A stretch of 64,000 nt of DNA from positions 1 through 64,000 of the forward strand of contig CAJNOQ010000098.1 of NCBI GenBank assembly GCA_905250885.1, given 5' to 3'. A program made the translations under genes and the position numbers. Below the pieces are notes generated by a model. That model had not been told where the DNA came from. It saw only the letters and a list, made by a program, of their open reading frames with translations, and made no database searches. How positions within the stretch are numbered: the stretch's first letter is position 1; each line of letters starts with the position of its first letter. Below are positions 16,701 through 29,232 of the stretch, in pieces. The stretch comes from Didymodactylos carnosus (Eukaryota > Rotifera > Eurotatoria > Philodinida > Philodinidae).

Positions 16701-17312
16701 TGAAATAAGGTATGCTTTAATTAGTAAACCAACTTAATACTTATAAACTGATTTCATCAGATACAATCATGCAATAAACTAAGTCTAATTTGCGTTTTTC
16801 ATATTCTTGGTTATTCTTTATGATGCGAACACAGAAAAACCTACTGTATTCCAATAAAAATCATCAAACCAGCAGCTAAAGCATAGCTCATTATTTTGCT
16901 GGAACAAGAGCTAGGCAGTAAATATAGATAATGACACTCGTACCCAAGAAGTCCTAAATTTGCTTTTTGATCAATTATTCTTATTATTTCTGTACACTGC
17001 CCCTGCAGATTGTTTGTTTGTACTTTCTATAAGGATGTGCTAATAAGGGACTAGTCACGTCATTTCTAAAAGTGTTTCGGTGAACATCGTCTATATTAAG
17101 ATGTACTCCGGAGCGAGACAAAAATAATTTGCTTTTTCAGGCGAAACTACAACTTTTGAAAAACAACTGTCAGTCGATAGTTTGAGAAGATCAAATTCTA
17201 TATTGTTCTCGGGTTTGATATACAAAATTTTCCCCTTCACTTAATTTTTTCGTTTAATAAATTCTCATCCGGAATACTGCGTATGGTATCGTCTTCTACT
17301 TTCTTTGCTGAC
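7736..17312. other. Long intergenic region, no gene found
   Basis: About 9.6 kb of AT-rich DNA upstream of glass. Open frames here are short and lack family motifs or splice-joined partners. Simple-sequence purine tracts occur around 8015-8045, 9889-9905 and 12363-12375. Distal regulatory elements of glass could lie here, but nothing in the sequence identifies them. Confidence 0.5.
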
Positions 17313-17422
17313 GGTTGTTTTCCGCTAGTTGTCAAAGATAGCCGTCAGGAGTTACTTTCTACGTCTTTTCATGTAGAAAGTGGCTCCTGACGGCTATTTC
17401 TGACGGCTAGCGGAAAACAACC
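17313..17422. repeat. Short perfect-looking hairpin, ~51-bp arms
   Basis: GGTTGTTTTCCGCTAG opens the element and its reverse complement closes it. The arms are ~51 bp with few mismatches and only a ~7-base loop around TCTTTTC. The words TAGCCGTCAGGAG and CTCCTGACGGCTA pair inside. It has the form of a small palindromic MITE, or of a transcribable hairpin. The T-rich stretch upstream is unremarkable. Confidence 0.8.
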
Positions 17423-18036
17423 TTGCTTGACTGACTATTAGGAAACTGAAAAATATAGGATAACTATCGGTCAGAAATACGTCTAAATGAGTCTTTTGGG
17501 ATTGATTCTTGATTGGATGAGATTATCAAATTAGAAGGTACAACAAAAAAGAGAGGGTGCTACAATCACTCTTCCCACAAACAGGAAAAAAGAGATTCAT
17601 GTGATCTAGTATTACACCCGTATGGTGATTATTCTGCTTCTTCTGATCATACTCATTATACGAAGTTTCACAAAACTAATAGCGGTAATGCTAGGCATTA
17701 GACGGTATTTATGGTAATTCAGGTATACACATTTTCATAATGAATTTTACGTTTAATTCGTAGTCATAAGTCTTAGTCACACCAATAGAAATTACAAATA
17801 GAAATGTTTGGGAATGTTTGTTTCGTTTTTTGCTACACGGAGAACCCTCCCACGAAGTCTTTTTCCATACTGTGTATCCATCCCATCTTAGTCTAATTTT
17901 CAGAAAATATTCATGCTGGTAGATTAGGAAAAAAGTTCAACTCGAAACATTTATGAAATTCAAGAATTATTTATAGGCAGCAAGAATCAGCACGAGACAT
18001 CTGGCAAAATCATGGAGCTGTTGTGTGGAGTTAAAA

Positions 18037-18332
18037 TCATATCGCCGAATTGAAAAAATTTCAGCGCTTGTTCGGTCAAAACCGATTTCAGATTCATCTT
18101 CTCTATGATCGATTATCTGGTACGTAATAACTTCTGGATCGGGATACTTCAGAAAAAAAATTCTCATAATCTTGCTCAAACTACCAAAGGCAAAAGAATG
18201 TCGACAAATTTTTCTAAAGTATCCCGACCCAGAAGTTATTGCGTACCAGGTAATCGACCATAAAGAAGACGAATTTATAATCGGTTTTGACCGAACGAGC
18301 TTTAAAAATTTTTCGATCCGGTGATATGGTCT
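18037..18332. pseudogene. Palindromic pair of cadherin-like gene fragments
   Basis: A minus-strand frame (complement of about 17967-18179) and a plus-strand frame (about 18190-18316) encode diverged copies of one peptide: KYPDPEVITYQIIDH and KYPDPEVIAYQVIDH, each followed by GFDRTS. The nucleotide arms 18037-18165 and 18200-18332 are inverted copies. The word order V-x-YQ-x-ID, FDRTS and IFSI resembles part of an extracellular cadherin repeat, but the match is weak. No splice context or longer frame is present, so this is read as an inverted duplication of a gene piece, now non-functional. Confidence 0.45.
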
Positions 18333-19849
18333 AGATACTTATATCTAGTTTTTGCTTAGTGTGACGTTTATATTGCTTTTTGACATACATTTCAAGTTAA
18401 AAATCCACAAATAACGATATTTAACACCAATAACATTTCTCTTTTCTCTGGAACAGAAGCGAATTTTGAAAAGTCGGTACGTTAAAAGTTTGCCGGGAAA
18501 ATGTTATCCTTTCAAACAAAAAGTTATTTCTAGTTACGCTGGATAATCTATGGGGAGGATGAACGACATGTTAGTATCCAAACTCCTTGTCAGACAATGC
18601 GTTGCGTATTGACTGTGGTGTATTTTAGGACTTATAAAAAAATGCTTTTAAAGCGAAGTCGCACGCATCTATGACCGGAGAAGAAGCTGCTTCATAAACT
18701 TACATGTTGAAAACAAAGTTAAGTTAATTAAACATTGAGTAAAGAAAGTAGTTGATTTCAACAACATACTTTTTAGGACGAAGCGGAAATAGTACTCGAT
18801 GATTCGAGAAGGCCAGGGCTGGATTTTTCACGATCTTTAGTTTGGTTGTTTGTTCATTTCAAGTTTTGGAACAAAAAAACATATTGATATATATGTAGTG
18901 AAATATATGCCTAGCCATGATGATTTACGGTTTTTAATTCAGTGGTATTATTGAAAGATTTGTACTCTTGTAAGTAAAATAGTGTGTTTCGCTATTAGAA
19001 TCCTTAGTACAGTATGTGAATCAAAGTTTTTCTATTTTTCTGTTCTCAATAAAAGCTTCCATAGCCTGTCCAATTCTTATCTCTATTATTCATCGTTGTA
19101 TAATATCGTCTATAATGGCGGAAGTAGTTATAATGTAAATTACCAACTCTGCTTACAACTTTGCAAAACTTCATCATAACAAGCTCATCAATATTTTGTT
19201 GGATGTGAAATGCAAAACTAAAAAATTCATTGACTTTAATTGATCACTGCTTGTTGTTATTGAGTCAAGTTAAGAAATTAAAGATTATGATTCTTTATAT
19301 TGGTGGATATACGATACTAAATGGGTAGAATGATTTCTTCATAATAATCACCAGTGACTTATTGATCTACTATTTGTGTGGTATGTGTGTTATAAAGTCA
19401 CGATTTTATGTCATAAAGTGTTCAACTTCTATTTAGGTGCTCTCAAATAGAACTAATATCTGGACGCTTTTATTATGATGCAGTAATAGCGCAACATTAC
19501 TTATTTTATTTACTATTTATTTTCATTTCGTTGGTTTTTGCAGAAAAATGCGCATGAGATTTCCACTAAGACTAAATGCATTCGTTGCCATAATGAATAC
19601 ATGTTCTCTGTCACTATAGTTATGAATTTAAGTAAAAAACAGGCTTCTAAAAAAGGTTACTATTCAAGAAGATGGAGATCATTAATCATCAAATGTCTGC
19701 GGTGCACCGAGGAATTTCTTAACAACCAGGCTAGCTAAGTGAAAATTTTTCTACATCAATGAACTGATCCTCTCCCTGCCTTTTATATATTACTAAATAA
19801 TGCCACTATTGTGTATACTAAAATTTTTAAGATTATCTAATCTGGAATA
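18333..19849. other. Intergenic, nothing firm
   Basis: A 66-codon frame at 19538-19738 contains two CxxC words (CIRC and CLRC, 40-odd residues apart), which superficially resembles a zinc ribbon, but there is no supporting exon structure. The rest is AT-rich filler. Confidence 0.4.
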
Positions 19850-20105
19850 GAGGTCTGCACCGGTTAAGAAAGCGTAACCCGAAGCCGATCCTACTGTCGA
19901 CCACCTTGTATGCAAAGAAAGTAATCACTAATCGGCTTTGTAGATGCGGTTATTGTGAAATAAGTATTTTAACTGAAAACTCCAATAGAGATCATTTTTA
20001 AGTCAAAGAGTAATACAAAATTGAAATTATTATCTATATTTTGAATTGCGCCGCAAAAGGTTCAACACAGATCCGACCCTAGGCTCGGATCGGGTTGCAG
20101 GTCTC
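19850..20105. mobile_element. MITE, 256 bp, TA-flanked
   Basis: Terminal inverted repeats GAGGTCTGCACC and GAGACCTGCAACC (right end read inverted) are flanked by TA on both sides (19848-19849 and 20106-20107). The inside is richer in CG words (CCCGAAGCCGATCC, CTCGGATCGGG) than the surroundings and has no coding capacity. The end sequence is related to the element at 37311-37712, so the two form one family. TA duplication suggests mobilisation by a Tc1/mariner-like transposase, but this is inferred from the target site only. Confidence 0.7.
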
Positions 20106-20107
20106 TA

Positions 20108-21324
20108 ATCTAGAATTAACGTGGAATTGTCACATTAACAGTGATGCTTCTAATTGTGGTAAAATACTGGAATCGACTTTCCATGATACATCTACTTTTC
20201 TACATTTCCATCAATGCAAAACTTGTGTGCACTCTATCCTCCGGTACAGATTTATGACTATCTTATACAGGTCATTTAGGCTTCAAGAATTAGTTAGTAA
20301 AATTATTTCTAAAAATTATGCTAATAGCTAACTCTTTTCTATTTAAAATCAAGTTGTTGTCTCTTTCCTCTTGTCTTCAGTCGGTTTTTCATATTTTTAT
20401 AAAGTTTACAGGAGGAAAAATGTGTTATATTCTCTACGTTTATTCTCTCTTTCTATATCACAACTTCTCGCCATAAATCTATAGGAAACTCTTTATACTC
20501 TAAGTCTGTTTCTGCGACTTTTTTTTCCCCAAACTGTCATTAAGTGGGATATGCCCTCCTCGACTGTAATCAAGCAATCAATCGACAATATTTTAAAACG
20601 GTATTCATTGAAGCAATATCGTCAGGTATAATGATGGTTATTTGACCATTGTATTTTTTAGTTTATTTTTCATTCTCTTTCTTTCGACGTCATGTCCACA
20701 CAAGTTTTTCTTTTTTCTGATAACCATGTAATGCTTAACAGAAATAAATTCAAATTAAGTGAATAAAATATTCGCTTCTACTAATAGTTCCTATTGTCTC
20801 TCTATCAAACTGTAGTTGTTAATTAACATGATATTGACGAGAAAAAAGTGATGGTCGCTATATAGATGCGGTAGTATCTAAAGATTGTTAGTCAAATCGA
20901 ATTAAGCCTATTTTTTTGTAACAACAAAAAAAATTGTTTTGGAAATTTTCGGTTAATTGGTTATTGTCGATGGGATGTTACATCCTTATTTGAATCCAGC
21001 CTCCTTGATGAATTCAGCGAGAACGATTGTTAAAATATCACTTCTCAGCCGTAACTAGTATATGTTGTTCGAATCTATGATTTTCACTACGCTATCAATT
21101 TATCTGAAGTTTAACTTCAGATAATAATAGACAAGTAATGCTTGTAAGTTATAAATGGTTTTTGATTAATTTAAAAATAGAAATTCACCAGACTGATATG
21201 AGTGTCCTTCGTATTGAAGAGAAAAGTATACCACTCCTTACTGAATGAGACCATCGTATAACCATCATTAAATTACTAATTTTTTACAAAATAGCATATT
21301 TTTATGTTTTGCTTTGTTTTTTAG
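20108..21324. other. Intergenic upstream of calaxin
   Basis: No gene seen. The 78-codon frame at 20095-20331 starts inside the MITE end and has no recognisable motif. The last bases form the acceptor that precedes the calaxin start. Confidence 0.45.
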
Positions 21325-21336
21325 ACCAAAACTGCC

Positions 21337-23116
21337 ATGTCGTCTGCAAAAGATAAAAATATTCGTTCTGCTCAACATAATGATGCAACAGCTATTAGAA
21401 AAGTCCATAGTCGTCATACATGGGTATCACATAGTTTATTTTTCTATACAACTATAGTAGGTGTTTATCATTCGTTTTAGAAACTCGAAAGCATCAGCCA
21501 TGGACATGGTCCACCAGTTTCACGAAAAGCGGTTCAATATGTTTTGGATGAAGTGGCAAAGAGACGAAATGAAAAGTTTCACTGTGAGAAAATGAATAAC
21601 TTCAAATGAGATGTTAAATGATATGTTTTCTTCTGTATTTCAGTTTCAAAACAAGAAATAGAGTCACTGTGTACAATATTTCGTCATTTGACAAAAAATG
21701 CTGATAAAATTGATCGTAATCGATTTAGAGATATTTTAAATAACACATTCGATATGACAGACGATATTCTAATGGATAGAGGTGAATGCCGACGATAGTA
21801 AGTTGATTGATTTTGTGTACTCTCTTTCTCTTTCAGTTTTTAAAGCATTTGATCGTGACAACGATGGTCAAGTAAATATGTTGGAATGGGTCGTTGGTTT
21901 AAATACATATCTTCGAGGAACATTAGATGAAAAAATAGCATGTAAGATCAATCTATATCAAGCAACAATAACAACAACAATAGATTATGTAGAACAATTC
22001 AAATATTATTTTTAGTTGCGTTTAATTGTTATTCGTTAAAAGGAGAAAAACATATAACACGTGAAGAAATTTTTCAATTACTCAAAAGCAGTGTGTTGAA
22101 AGTAAATATTATTATTTACATTTAATAGATTTATTTGATCTCTTCTTTTTTCTTTTAGCAAGCCGGTGATGAAGATCCAGATGAAAGTATAAAAGAACTC
22201 GTTGAAATAACTTTGAAAAAAATGGTAAATGTACAAGAAGTAGAAGTTACATGCTTGCATATAGATTTATGTAAATTGTTCTTGTTATTTCTAGGACAAA
22301 GATCATGATAATCGTCTTGGTGATGGCGATTTCACGTGAGTTAGGAGATAAAGAGTCGCTTCGAAGATCTGTTAGTTTGATTTTACTTTTTCAGAGCATC
22401 TGTCAAAGAAGATCCTCTTTTATTAGCTTGCTTTGGACAAGTATTTCCCAACCAAAGGGTAAATGACATTTGACTAATTAGAATTGTTCTCCTATGTAAA
22501 ATAAAACTGTATAACAGTTTTTATTTACGTATAAATGGAAGAATTGTATGTTCATCCTACCAAATTCTAAGATTCAGATAGAATCTAAAAGAGCAGTGAA
22601 TGCTAAATGACCCGATGTTTTTTCTTTCTTTTAGCCAGTCAAAGCTTGTCTTTTTTTTTTCTCTGAGAATATAACACTGAAGATGTAGAAAAAATATTGA
22701 AAAATGCTTTGAAATGTTTGTAACTGCCTGATAATTTATGATCTTTTGCCACACTGTAGTAGTAGTGATTACAGCTCACTTGAATCGGTCGTACAAATAG
22801 TCTGATCAATCGAAATTGCGATTCTTCTGCTACATATGATGTTCTTGCATGGATTAAATCGATGCAACAAAATGAACAACGATTGCATAGATTTTTCACT
22901 TAAAATAACACATGTGCATGTTGCAGAATGATGCATCATCATATCCACTGATCATCACATCACGATTGCATGTATTTTGATTGATAGATTATTTCTATTA
23001 TTCTGTTTTTCATTTAGAGAAAAAATGATTTTGAGAAGACACTTGCTCAAATGTCGGATGTTGTATTCGGCCAATCATTATCTCCTCAACAGTTGGCATC
23101 TGTCTTTGATTATTAA
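21337..23116 (+). CDS. CLXN: Calaxin (EF-hand calcium sensor of cilia)
   Basis: Nine exons (21337-21423, 21481-21583, 21644-21781, 21837-21941, 22016-22101, 22159-22224, 22295-22335, 22395-22458, 23018-23116) join in phase to 262 residues. Calaxin (EFCAB1) is a calcium sensor bound to outer-arm dynein in motile cilia. Family words include FDMTDDILMDR, the canonical EF loop DRDNDGQVNMLE (residues 115-126), EDPDESIKELVEITLKKM and DKDHDNRLGDGD (196-207). The middle EF-hand (about 145-165) has lost its acidic ligands (FNCYSLKGEKHITREE) and probably does not bind calcium. The ATG is 12 bases after a strong acceptor (TTTTTTAG), so the leader is spliced. The intron before the last exon is 559 bp, unusually long here. 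A strong call from collinear similarity. Confidence 0.93.
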
Positions 23117-26093
23117 TTGTCTGTCGTATGAATATTTATACAATCAAAATATTCGTATATGTTATTTATTTTCAACAATAACATATTACAACTTTTTATT
23201 TACAATTATTTTGTAAGCTAATAATAATTTATTGAATCTGAATTTTGATAACAGAAATCAATTATAATATAGAACATCATAGGCAGTCAAAATTAAGATG
23301 TTGAGTGCCTAATAATAGTAGCAGATTTCAAAAACTAACATATAGTAGGTTTAACTATACCCAGGACGTCAAAAACGGTGTAATTAATTGTCTATTAAAT
23401 ACTCATTAATGATCCATCCAATGTTTGTTCAACGAATATTTTTAGATCATTACAATAATTTTTTGACCATTTTTATGCATTTAAACTCGGAACGTTTTAA
23501 TGCCTAAAAGTGACAATTTTATTAAGATCGAAAAATGAACATTTTATGATGTTCGTTTTACGGTCGTTACTGCACCATTATGGGCTGTTAACAACCTACT
23601 GTTCTCATAAAAGCTGAATTCATAAATTTCAATAGTTTTGACTTCTCAGGGCCATGGTACCATCACCCGCATCAGTTTCAGAACTAAAGGCTACCCGATC
23701 GCGACAAGTTTGGATGACTTGTGTGATCGAAGAACAGAAAAATTCTAACTGTGTGATATTCCTCCAAAAGTTAAAAATCCTCGATTTTTTCCAGTAGAAC
23801 AAAAAATTTCTTGCGTTGTCCGAAACAAAAAAATTCTTGTCGCAATGAAGCACCTCCCCAAAGTCTGACTGGTCGCAGCAGCCCTGAGTATCTTAGATCA
23901 ACTATTGATTATTTATCTCTGTTTACTAAGAAAAATGGCAGACAATGGAAACAAGCATATCTGTCAAGAGAAATAAAGGATATCTTTATATCTTACACAC
24001 AGCTTTTCTTCCTGCACGAAAAAGCACAATAGAAGCTTTCTTTTGCGTTCGCAATGGGCTTGACTTTTTTATTTAAACTTGATTTATTTTAAGATTAAAG
24101 TAGTGAGTTTCCGGAAGAGTTTCGAATATATCGCGATGCCACCTAAGTCACGAAGACCTGTACGTTTAATCAGGCTAATAGAGAGTAAAAACAACAGGAT
24201 CAAAATGAATTACGCGTTGCACAATAGAGTTTTCTCTTTGTTTCGTCTGAACATGGAATAGATATTATCATAGAAATTCTAGAAATGCCGCGACCGTGGA
24301 AGGATGGACAGATAGCCTCTCTGCTCTTACTTTTTACTCCAAAATTGAAAGTAATTTACTCAGATTTTTTAAAACATTTATTTCAAACTCACCATTATTC
24401 CAACTTTACTCTCATTTTGGGGCATTTATCTACATTCTGGCAAGTTGCTAAACAAAAGGAAGAAAAATAATTTTCCAAATTTATTCCGAATTTTGAAAAA
24501 AATTCTCATCCGTCTGTCCTAGCTTAGGAAAACTTTTCCATTTTATTCTAGCTTAACGCCTAGACAAACAGAAAAGTGTAAAACCAATAAATTCGCCTTT
24601 TAACGATTTAAAACCAGAAACAGATAATAAGTACTATATTCAAGTTTCTGCTTTCTCTTAATTAATAATTTAACTTAACTATTTCTAGAAGCCCCATTGT
24701 TATTATTCTTAAAACGACTCTAGGAAAATGAATACTCAAGATTATTGACAAAATTTGATAAAAAACTTGTTTATTATATTTGCAAAAAATATATCCGTTA
24801 CGCATGTTAATCAGTGGAACAAGTTGTTACTATTTCTCTAGATGTCAGTAGTAATTCACTATTTCTCTCACAATAGTGTCATTTGATAACTAGAATTACT
24901 TGTAATAGCTAACAATAGAAATGATTCGTTCAGATTTGATCTAAATATTTGTTCACAGCTCATCTGCAAAAAGATCTTAAACATAAATACAATTGGTTAG
25001 TAAAACTTGTTCAGTTCAAAACAAATTAAGTTCATTCAACCAATAAAATAAATAATTAAATCTAACATTCAATCTAACTTCGATTATGACGCATTGTCCC
25101 AAAAAAACACGAATCAAGTCAACTATAGTTGATTTAATAATAAATAAATGAATAAACTAAGCGAAATAAACCATACAAGTGAAATGGTGTTGAAATAAAA
25201 AACAGGAGAAGAATGTTTTGTTTAGAGAATTGTTCGAAATCAAAAGAAGTTAGGAAACAATAAACATAATCGTCGAACAAATATGCAAACCTGATAGTAG
25301 AGTAGTATTTATTTATTCACGATAAGTGAGAGTCAGCAAAGATCCCCAACCTGTAATAACAATGACTCGAGCCAATAAAATAGTAAAAACAATTTGACAA
25401 AAGAAGACTAGACTGACAGATCAAATAAACAAATAAAATAAAAGAAGACGAACTAACACGGGTCTGGATTGCCTAGAAATATGGCTGTACTTTACTGTAA
25501 GAGATGTAAAGATAGAGCTCTTTTAAATGATGATAAAGAAGAATAACAAATCACTGATTCTAGTAATTTATTCCAGTCAGTGACAGTTCTATAAAAAAAA
25601 AAGGAGAAGAAAACGGTGTGTGAAGAAACCACCTACTGAGAGAGGGTGAAGTGAATTAACTGTAGAAGATGTGTTAATGGGAGTAGAAGTGATAAGATAA
25701 AATAGATTATCGCTAAGTGTTCAAATGTTAGGACGTAAAGAAAATGTAGCCATTGTGAGTTTCAGAGCGTTCATGTTTTTTTCTCTATAAATTATTGCTT
25801 AGTTAGAGAGGATGATATCTACTTTAGAGAAAACTTCTGTAATTAAGGCTAAAGTACTTTGCAGTAACAATTTTGTTTCTTTTCAGAGATATGTATAATG
25901 AACTCACAGTGTACTTTTCATCAGTATTAGTAATGAACATATCTTCTCTGCTAAACATGAATCATTTTTACATAGTAGAGATAATGTTTTATATTTAGCT
26001 TGATATGATTTTGCAATTGAACATTTTTTTGTAAATTTATCGTTTATTTTTTTTATTGAAAAGTGATAGAAATTGGAAAATTCGGGCTACAAA
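23117..26093. other. Intergenic between calaxin and UXS1
   Basis: About 3 kb of AT-rich sequence. Several 60-75-codon frames (for example 23811-24032 and 24079-24261) show no family motif. The last few hundred bases probably contain the UXS1 promoter and leader; no defined site can be named. Confidence 0.45.
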
Positions 26094-28158
26094 ATGCTCA
26101 ATAATTATTTGCTTCGATTTTGTAGATTGTATTGTGCTTTAGTTTATTTTTTCATTATGTACACAAAATTATTCAGTAAGTAGTGAGCGTTGTTTCTCTT
26201 TGCCATAAAGCTTAGCCTTCCTTTCTCGAAAATAATTGGGAATATTATTTATTTCAGTTGTTTTAACGGTGTTTTACATCTCTCTATGGTAAGTACGAAA
26301 AACTAATCGTAATGTTTTTTCTATTTCATTAACTTTTCTTCTAGTACTACTGATGGTATTAGCGAACAAACCACTATTACTCAACTTGAACAACGTATTA
26401 AAGCGTTAGAAGCAGGGTAGAATTGAATGCACTTGATTTGAAATTGATTCATTTATATTTGTTCATTTTCTTTTTGTTTTTTTAAAGCAAAACGCAATAT
26501 CCAGAAGTGACCTATTTAAGTTACAAAGATCGTAAACGGATTCTTGTAAGTGTAGATAAGAGAAAAGAAAATGAATAAGATTGATCAATGATGAATTATA
26601 TTTATATATATTTAGATAACAGGCGGTGCAGGTGATTGTAAAAAAAAACGTACAACTGAATTCTTTTAAAATATTTTTCTCTATTTTTGCTTAATTTAGG
26701 ATTTGTGGGCTCACATCTTGTTGATCGTCTAATGTTACAAGGACATGAAGTTATTGTTGCTGATAATTTTTTTACGGGTAGAAAACGTAATATTGAACAT
26801 TGGATTGGACATGAAAATTTTGAATTAATAAATCATGATATCGTAAATCCATTGTTTATTGAAGGTTTTTTAACAGTCTGTGTATATGTATATATATCAT
26901 GAATCATCAGAGTTTCTCTAATTTAGTTGATCAAATTTATCATTTGGCGTCACCTGCATCACCTCCACACTACATGTGGAATCCTGTCAAAACAATAAAA
27001 GTGAATTCGATTGGCACTATTAATATGTTAGGTGAGTCATTCATTACACATCTAAAGATTTAAAGATTTTTTTTGTCATGTATAATTCATTATTTTAGGT
27101 TTGGCACGTCGGGTTCGTGCCCGTTTATTATTTGCTTCTACAAGTGAAGTGTACGGTGATCCAGAAGTTCATCCACAAACAGAAACATATTTTGGAAATG
27201 TAAATTCATTTGGTCCACGAGCTTGTTACGATGAATCAAAACGTGTCGCCGAAGCCATGTGTTATGCTTATGCTAAGCAAGTAATTATTGATTAAATAGA
27301 AAATATTAAATTCTTTTCTTTAAATTGATGAAGGTTTTATATAGGAAAATTGTTTAACAAGACTTTTCTTTTTCGTTTAACTTGAATGCTGAATATTATT
27401 GATTGCCTACTTTTCCTTCTATTTTAGGAAAGAATTAGTATTCGTATTGCTCGTATATTCAATACTTATGGACCACGTATGCATATGGATGATGGTCGTG
27501 TTGTCAGCAATTTTATACTTCAAGCATTACAAAATGAATCAATAACAGTTCGTGATATGACAAGAAGAAAGCTTTTTGCTTTTTAAATATTTATTTTTAA
27601 GATCTATGGTAGTGGAAAGCAAACTCGTTCATTTGCGTATGTCAGCGATTTAGTTGATGGTTTAATAAAGTTAATGAATAGTAATTATTCGAGTCCGATG
27701 AATATGGGTAATCCAGATGAATATACAATCGAACAATTTGCATTAATTATCAAAGATCTTGTTGGTAAGTGATTTTTTTTTTATCAATGTAAAAAATTAT
27801 CATTATTTCTTATTTATTTAAGGTTCAAACAGTACTCTTGTTTTTAAAGAGGCTGTCACAGATGATCCAAAACAACGAAGACCTGATATTACGTTAGCTA
27901 AAACACTATTAAACTGGCAGCCAACAGTTCGTATAAGTAAGCTGAAGCTTGCATTCTACTAATCTTTTTTGTTTTATTTTCTAGGTCAAACTTAATGATG
28001 GTCTTAATAAAACGATTGCTTATTTTCGAAATGAATTACTTGTTAAACGTCATAGCGAACGAAATGTTTATTTTCCAACTGAATGGATGCATCATCATTC
28101 TGATATATCTTCTACTGTTAAAGTGCCATCAGGTTCCAACTTACATGAAGATTTCTAA
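26094..28158 (+). CDS. UXS1: UDP-glucuronate decarboxylase (UDP-xylose synthase)
   Basis: Twelve exons (26094-26175, 26258-26288, 26345-26416, 26488-26545, 26616-26631, 26700-26864, 26927-27031, 27099-27280, 27428-27547, 27602-27764, 27823-27926, 27985-28158) join in phase to 423 residues, close to the human length. The enzyme converts UDP-glucuronate to UDP-xylose with bound NAD in the Golgi lumen, supplying xylose for proteoglycan linkers. A type II membrane anchor lies at residues ~8-38, then a short coiled stem, the Rossmann motif GGAGFVG (84-90), [19 protein letters not shown], and the SDR catalytic set T191/S192, Y220 and K224. The usual [13 protein letters not shown] reads [13 protein letters not shown] here. 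Exon 5 is only 16 bp and splits the Rossmann loop. Two introns (after 27547 and 27926) begin GTTCGT instead of GTAAGT. The identity is very secure. Confidence 0.96.
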
Positions 28159-29232
28159 ACTGCTGAAAAGCTGGTTTTAATCATAGTATAATCAGCAAGT
28201 AGGATCGCTGATGAATAGAAATTACTTGTTTGCAATCTCAATTATTACGATTTTTGGATGATCTATTAAACAAATTCCTTCAATATTGCCTGTGATGGTG
28301 TCCAATTTCATTGGATTTATTTTTTTTTGTATTTTTTTATGTTTTTTTTTATAGTTATTTTTATTTAATTCGTTCAAAAGAAAAACGAAGATCAATAGTT
28401 TAGTCTTTTTTATCCGCATCCATATTATAAATATTGTATATAATCTTGAAAACTATCGATTCTAGAATAATCACGTGTTTTAATGGAAATAGGTACAAAT
28501 TGGAAAGTTTCCCATGTATTTTTACAAGCTTACGTCGTCCATGTATTGAACTTTATCGGAATAACAGATACATAGTCGTAGATATTAGATACAGATAGAT
28601 TGACTCATGAGAATCTTGAGAAAATGCTGGTATGCGAAAAAAAGAATATAGAAATTAATGAAAACGTTTTAAAAATCAGATAATATTAGTGACTATTATT
28701 AGAAAGAACAGAATATTATTGTTTACTTCGAATCGATAGATGCCGTCTTTTTAAAACGATATCATATTATGCAGTTAAGATTTTAATATTAATTAAGCAA
28801 ATTATCATCCAGTAGACAATTACTGTATTATTCTATTATTCTAGATTTATTAAAGAATTAATATTTAATTAATGAACAATAAATGTGAACAAAATCATAT
28901 TCATTTTAACAATCCAAGTGTCTAACCAAATTATTTATTCTGCATGGTACTTAAACAAACTAAGCATTTTTATTTAAAGCACGCGATACACTCCTTAATC
29001 TATGAATGAGAATCGCTGTACAAGTCAGTCAGTCAGTCACAATTTTTAAAAGTTTATGTCGAAAGAAACTTATAAATAGAATAAAAGGTATTGCTCGGTA
29101 TGCAGCACAGCCTTTAGAACCAAAATATCATAGGCAATGTATCAGAAACGATGCTTCCTTCTCTTTTTTTAAATATTTAGTGTGAAGTATCTGTCAGATA
29201 TATCCATCTGTGTTATTTTTCATTTTATTTAG
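28159..29232. other. UXS1-ZC3H10 interval
   Basis: Contains the UXS1 3' UTR, poly-T runs near 28320-28350, and presumably the 5' exon(s) of the ZC3H10 gene. No ATG-bearing exon with a first CCCH finger could be identified. A short CAGT tandem repeat lies near 29023-29038. Confidence 0.5.

Noticed and set aside
19538-19738. Possible zinc-ribbon protein (two CxxC pairs)
   Set aside because: Spacing is irregular, the frame opens without an ATG after an acceptor-like run, and no partner exon is visible.
25500-26300. Long terminal repeats or an LTR element upstream of UXS1
   Set aside because: No direct long repeat pair, primer-binding site or coding core was seen.
29171-29210. An exon before ZC3H10 carrying a finger-like C...YIH word
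   Set aside because: The spacing lacks the third cysteine and no ATG or donor fits the phase of the next exon.
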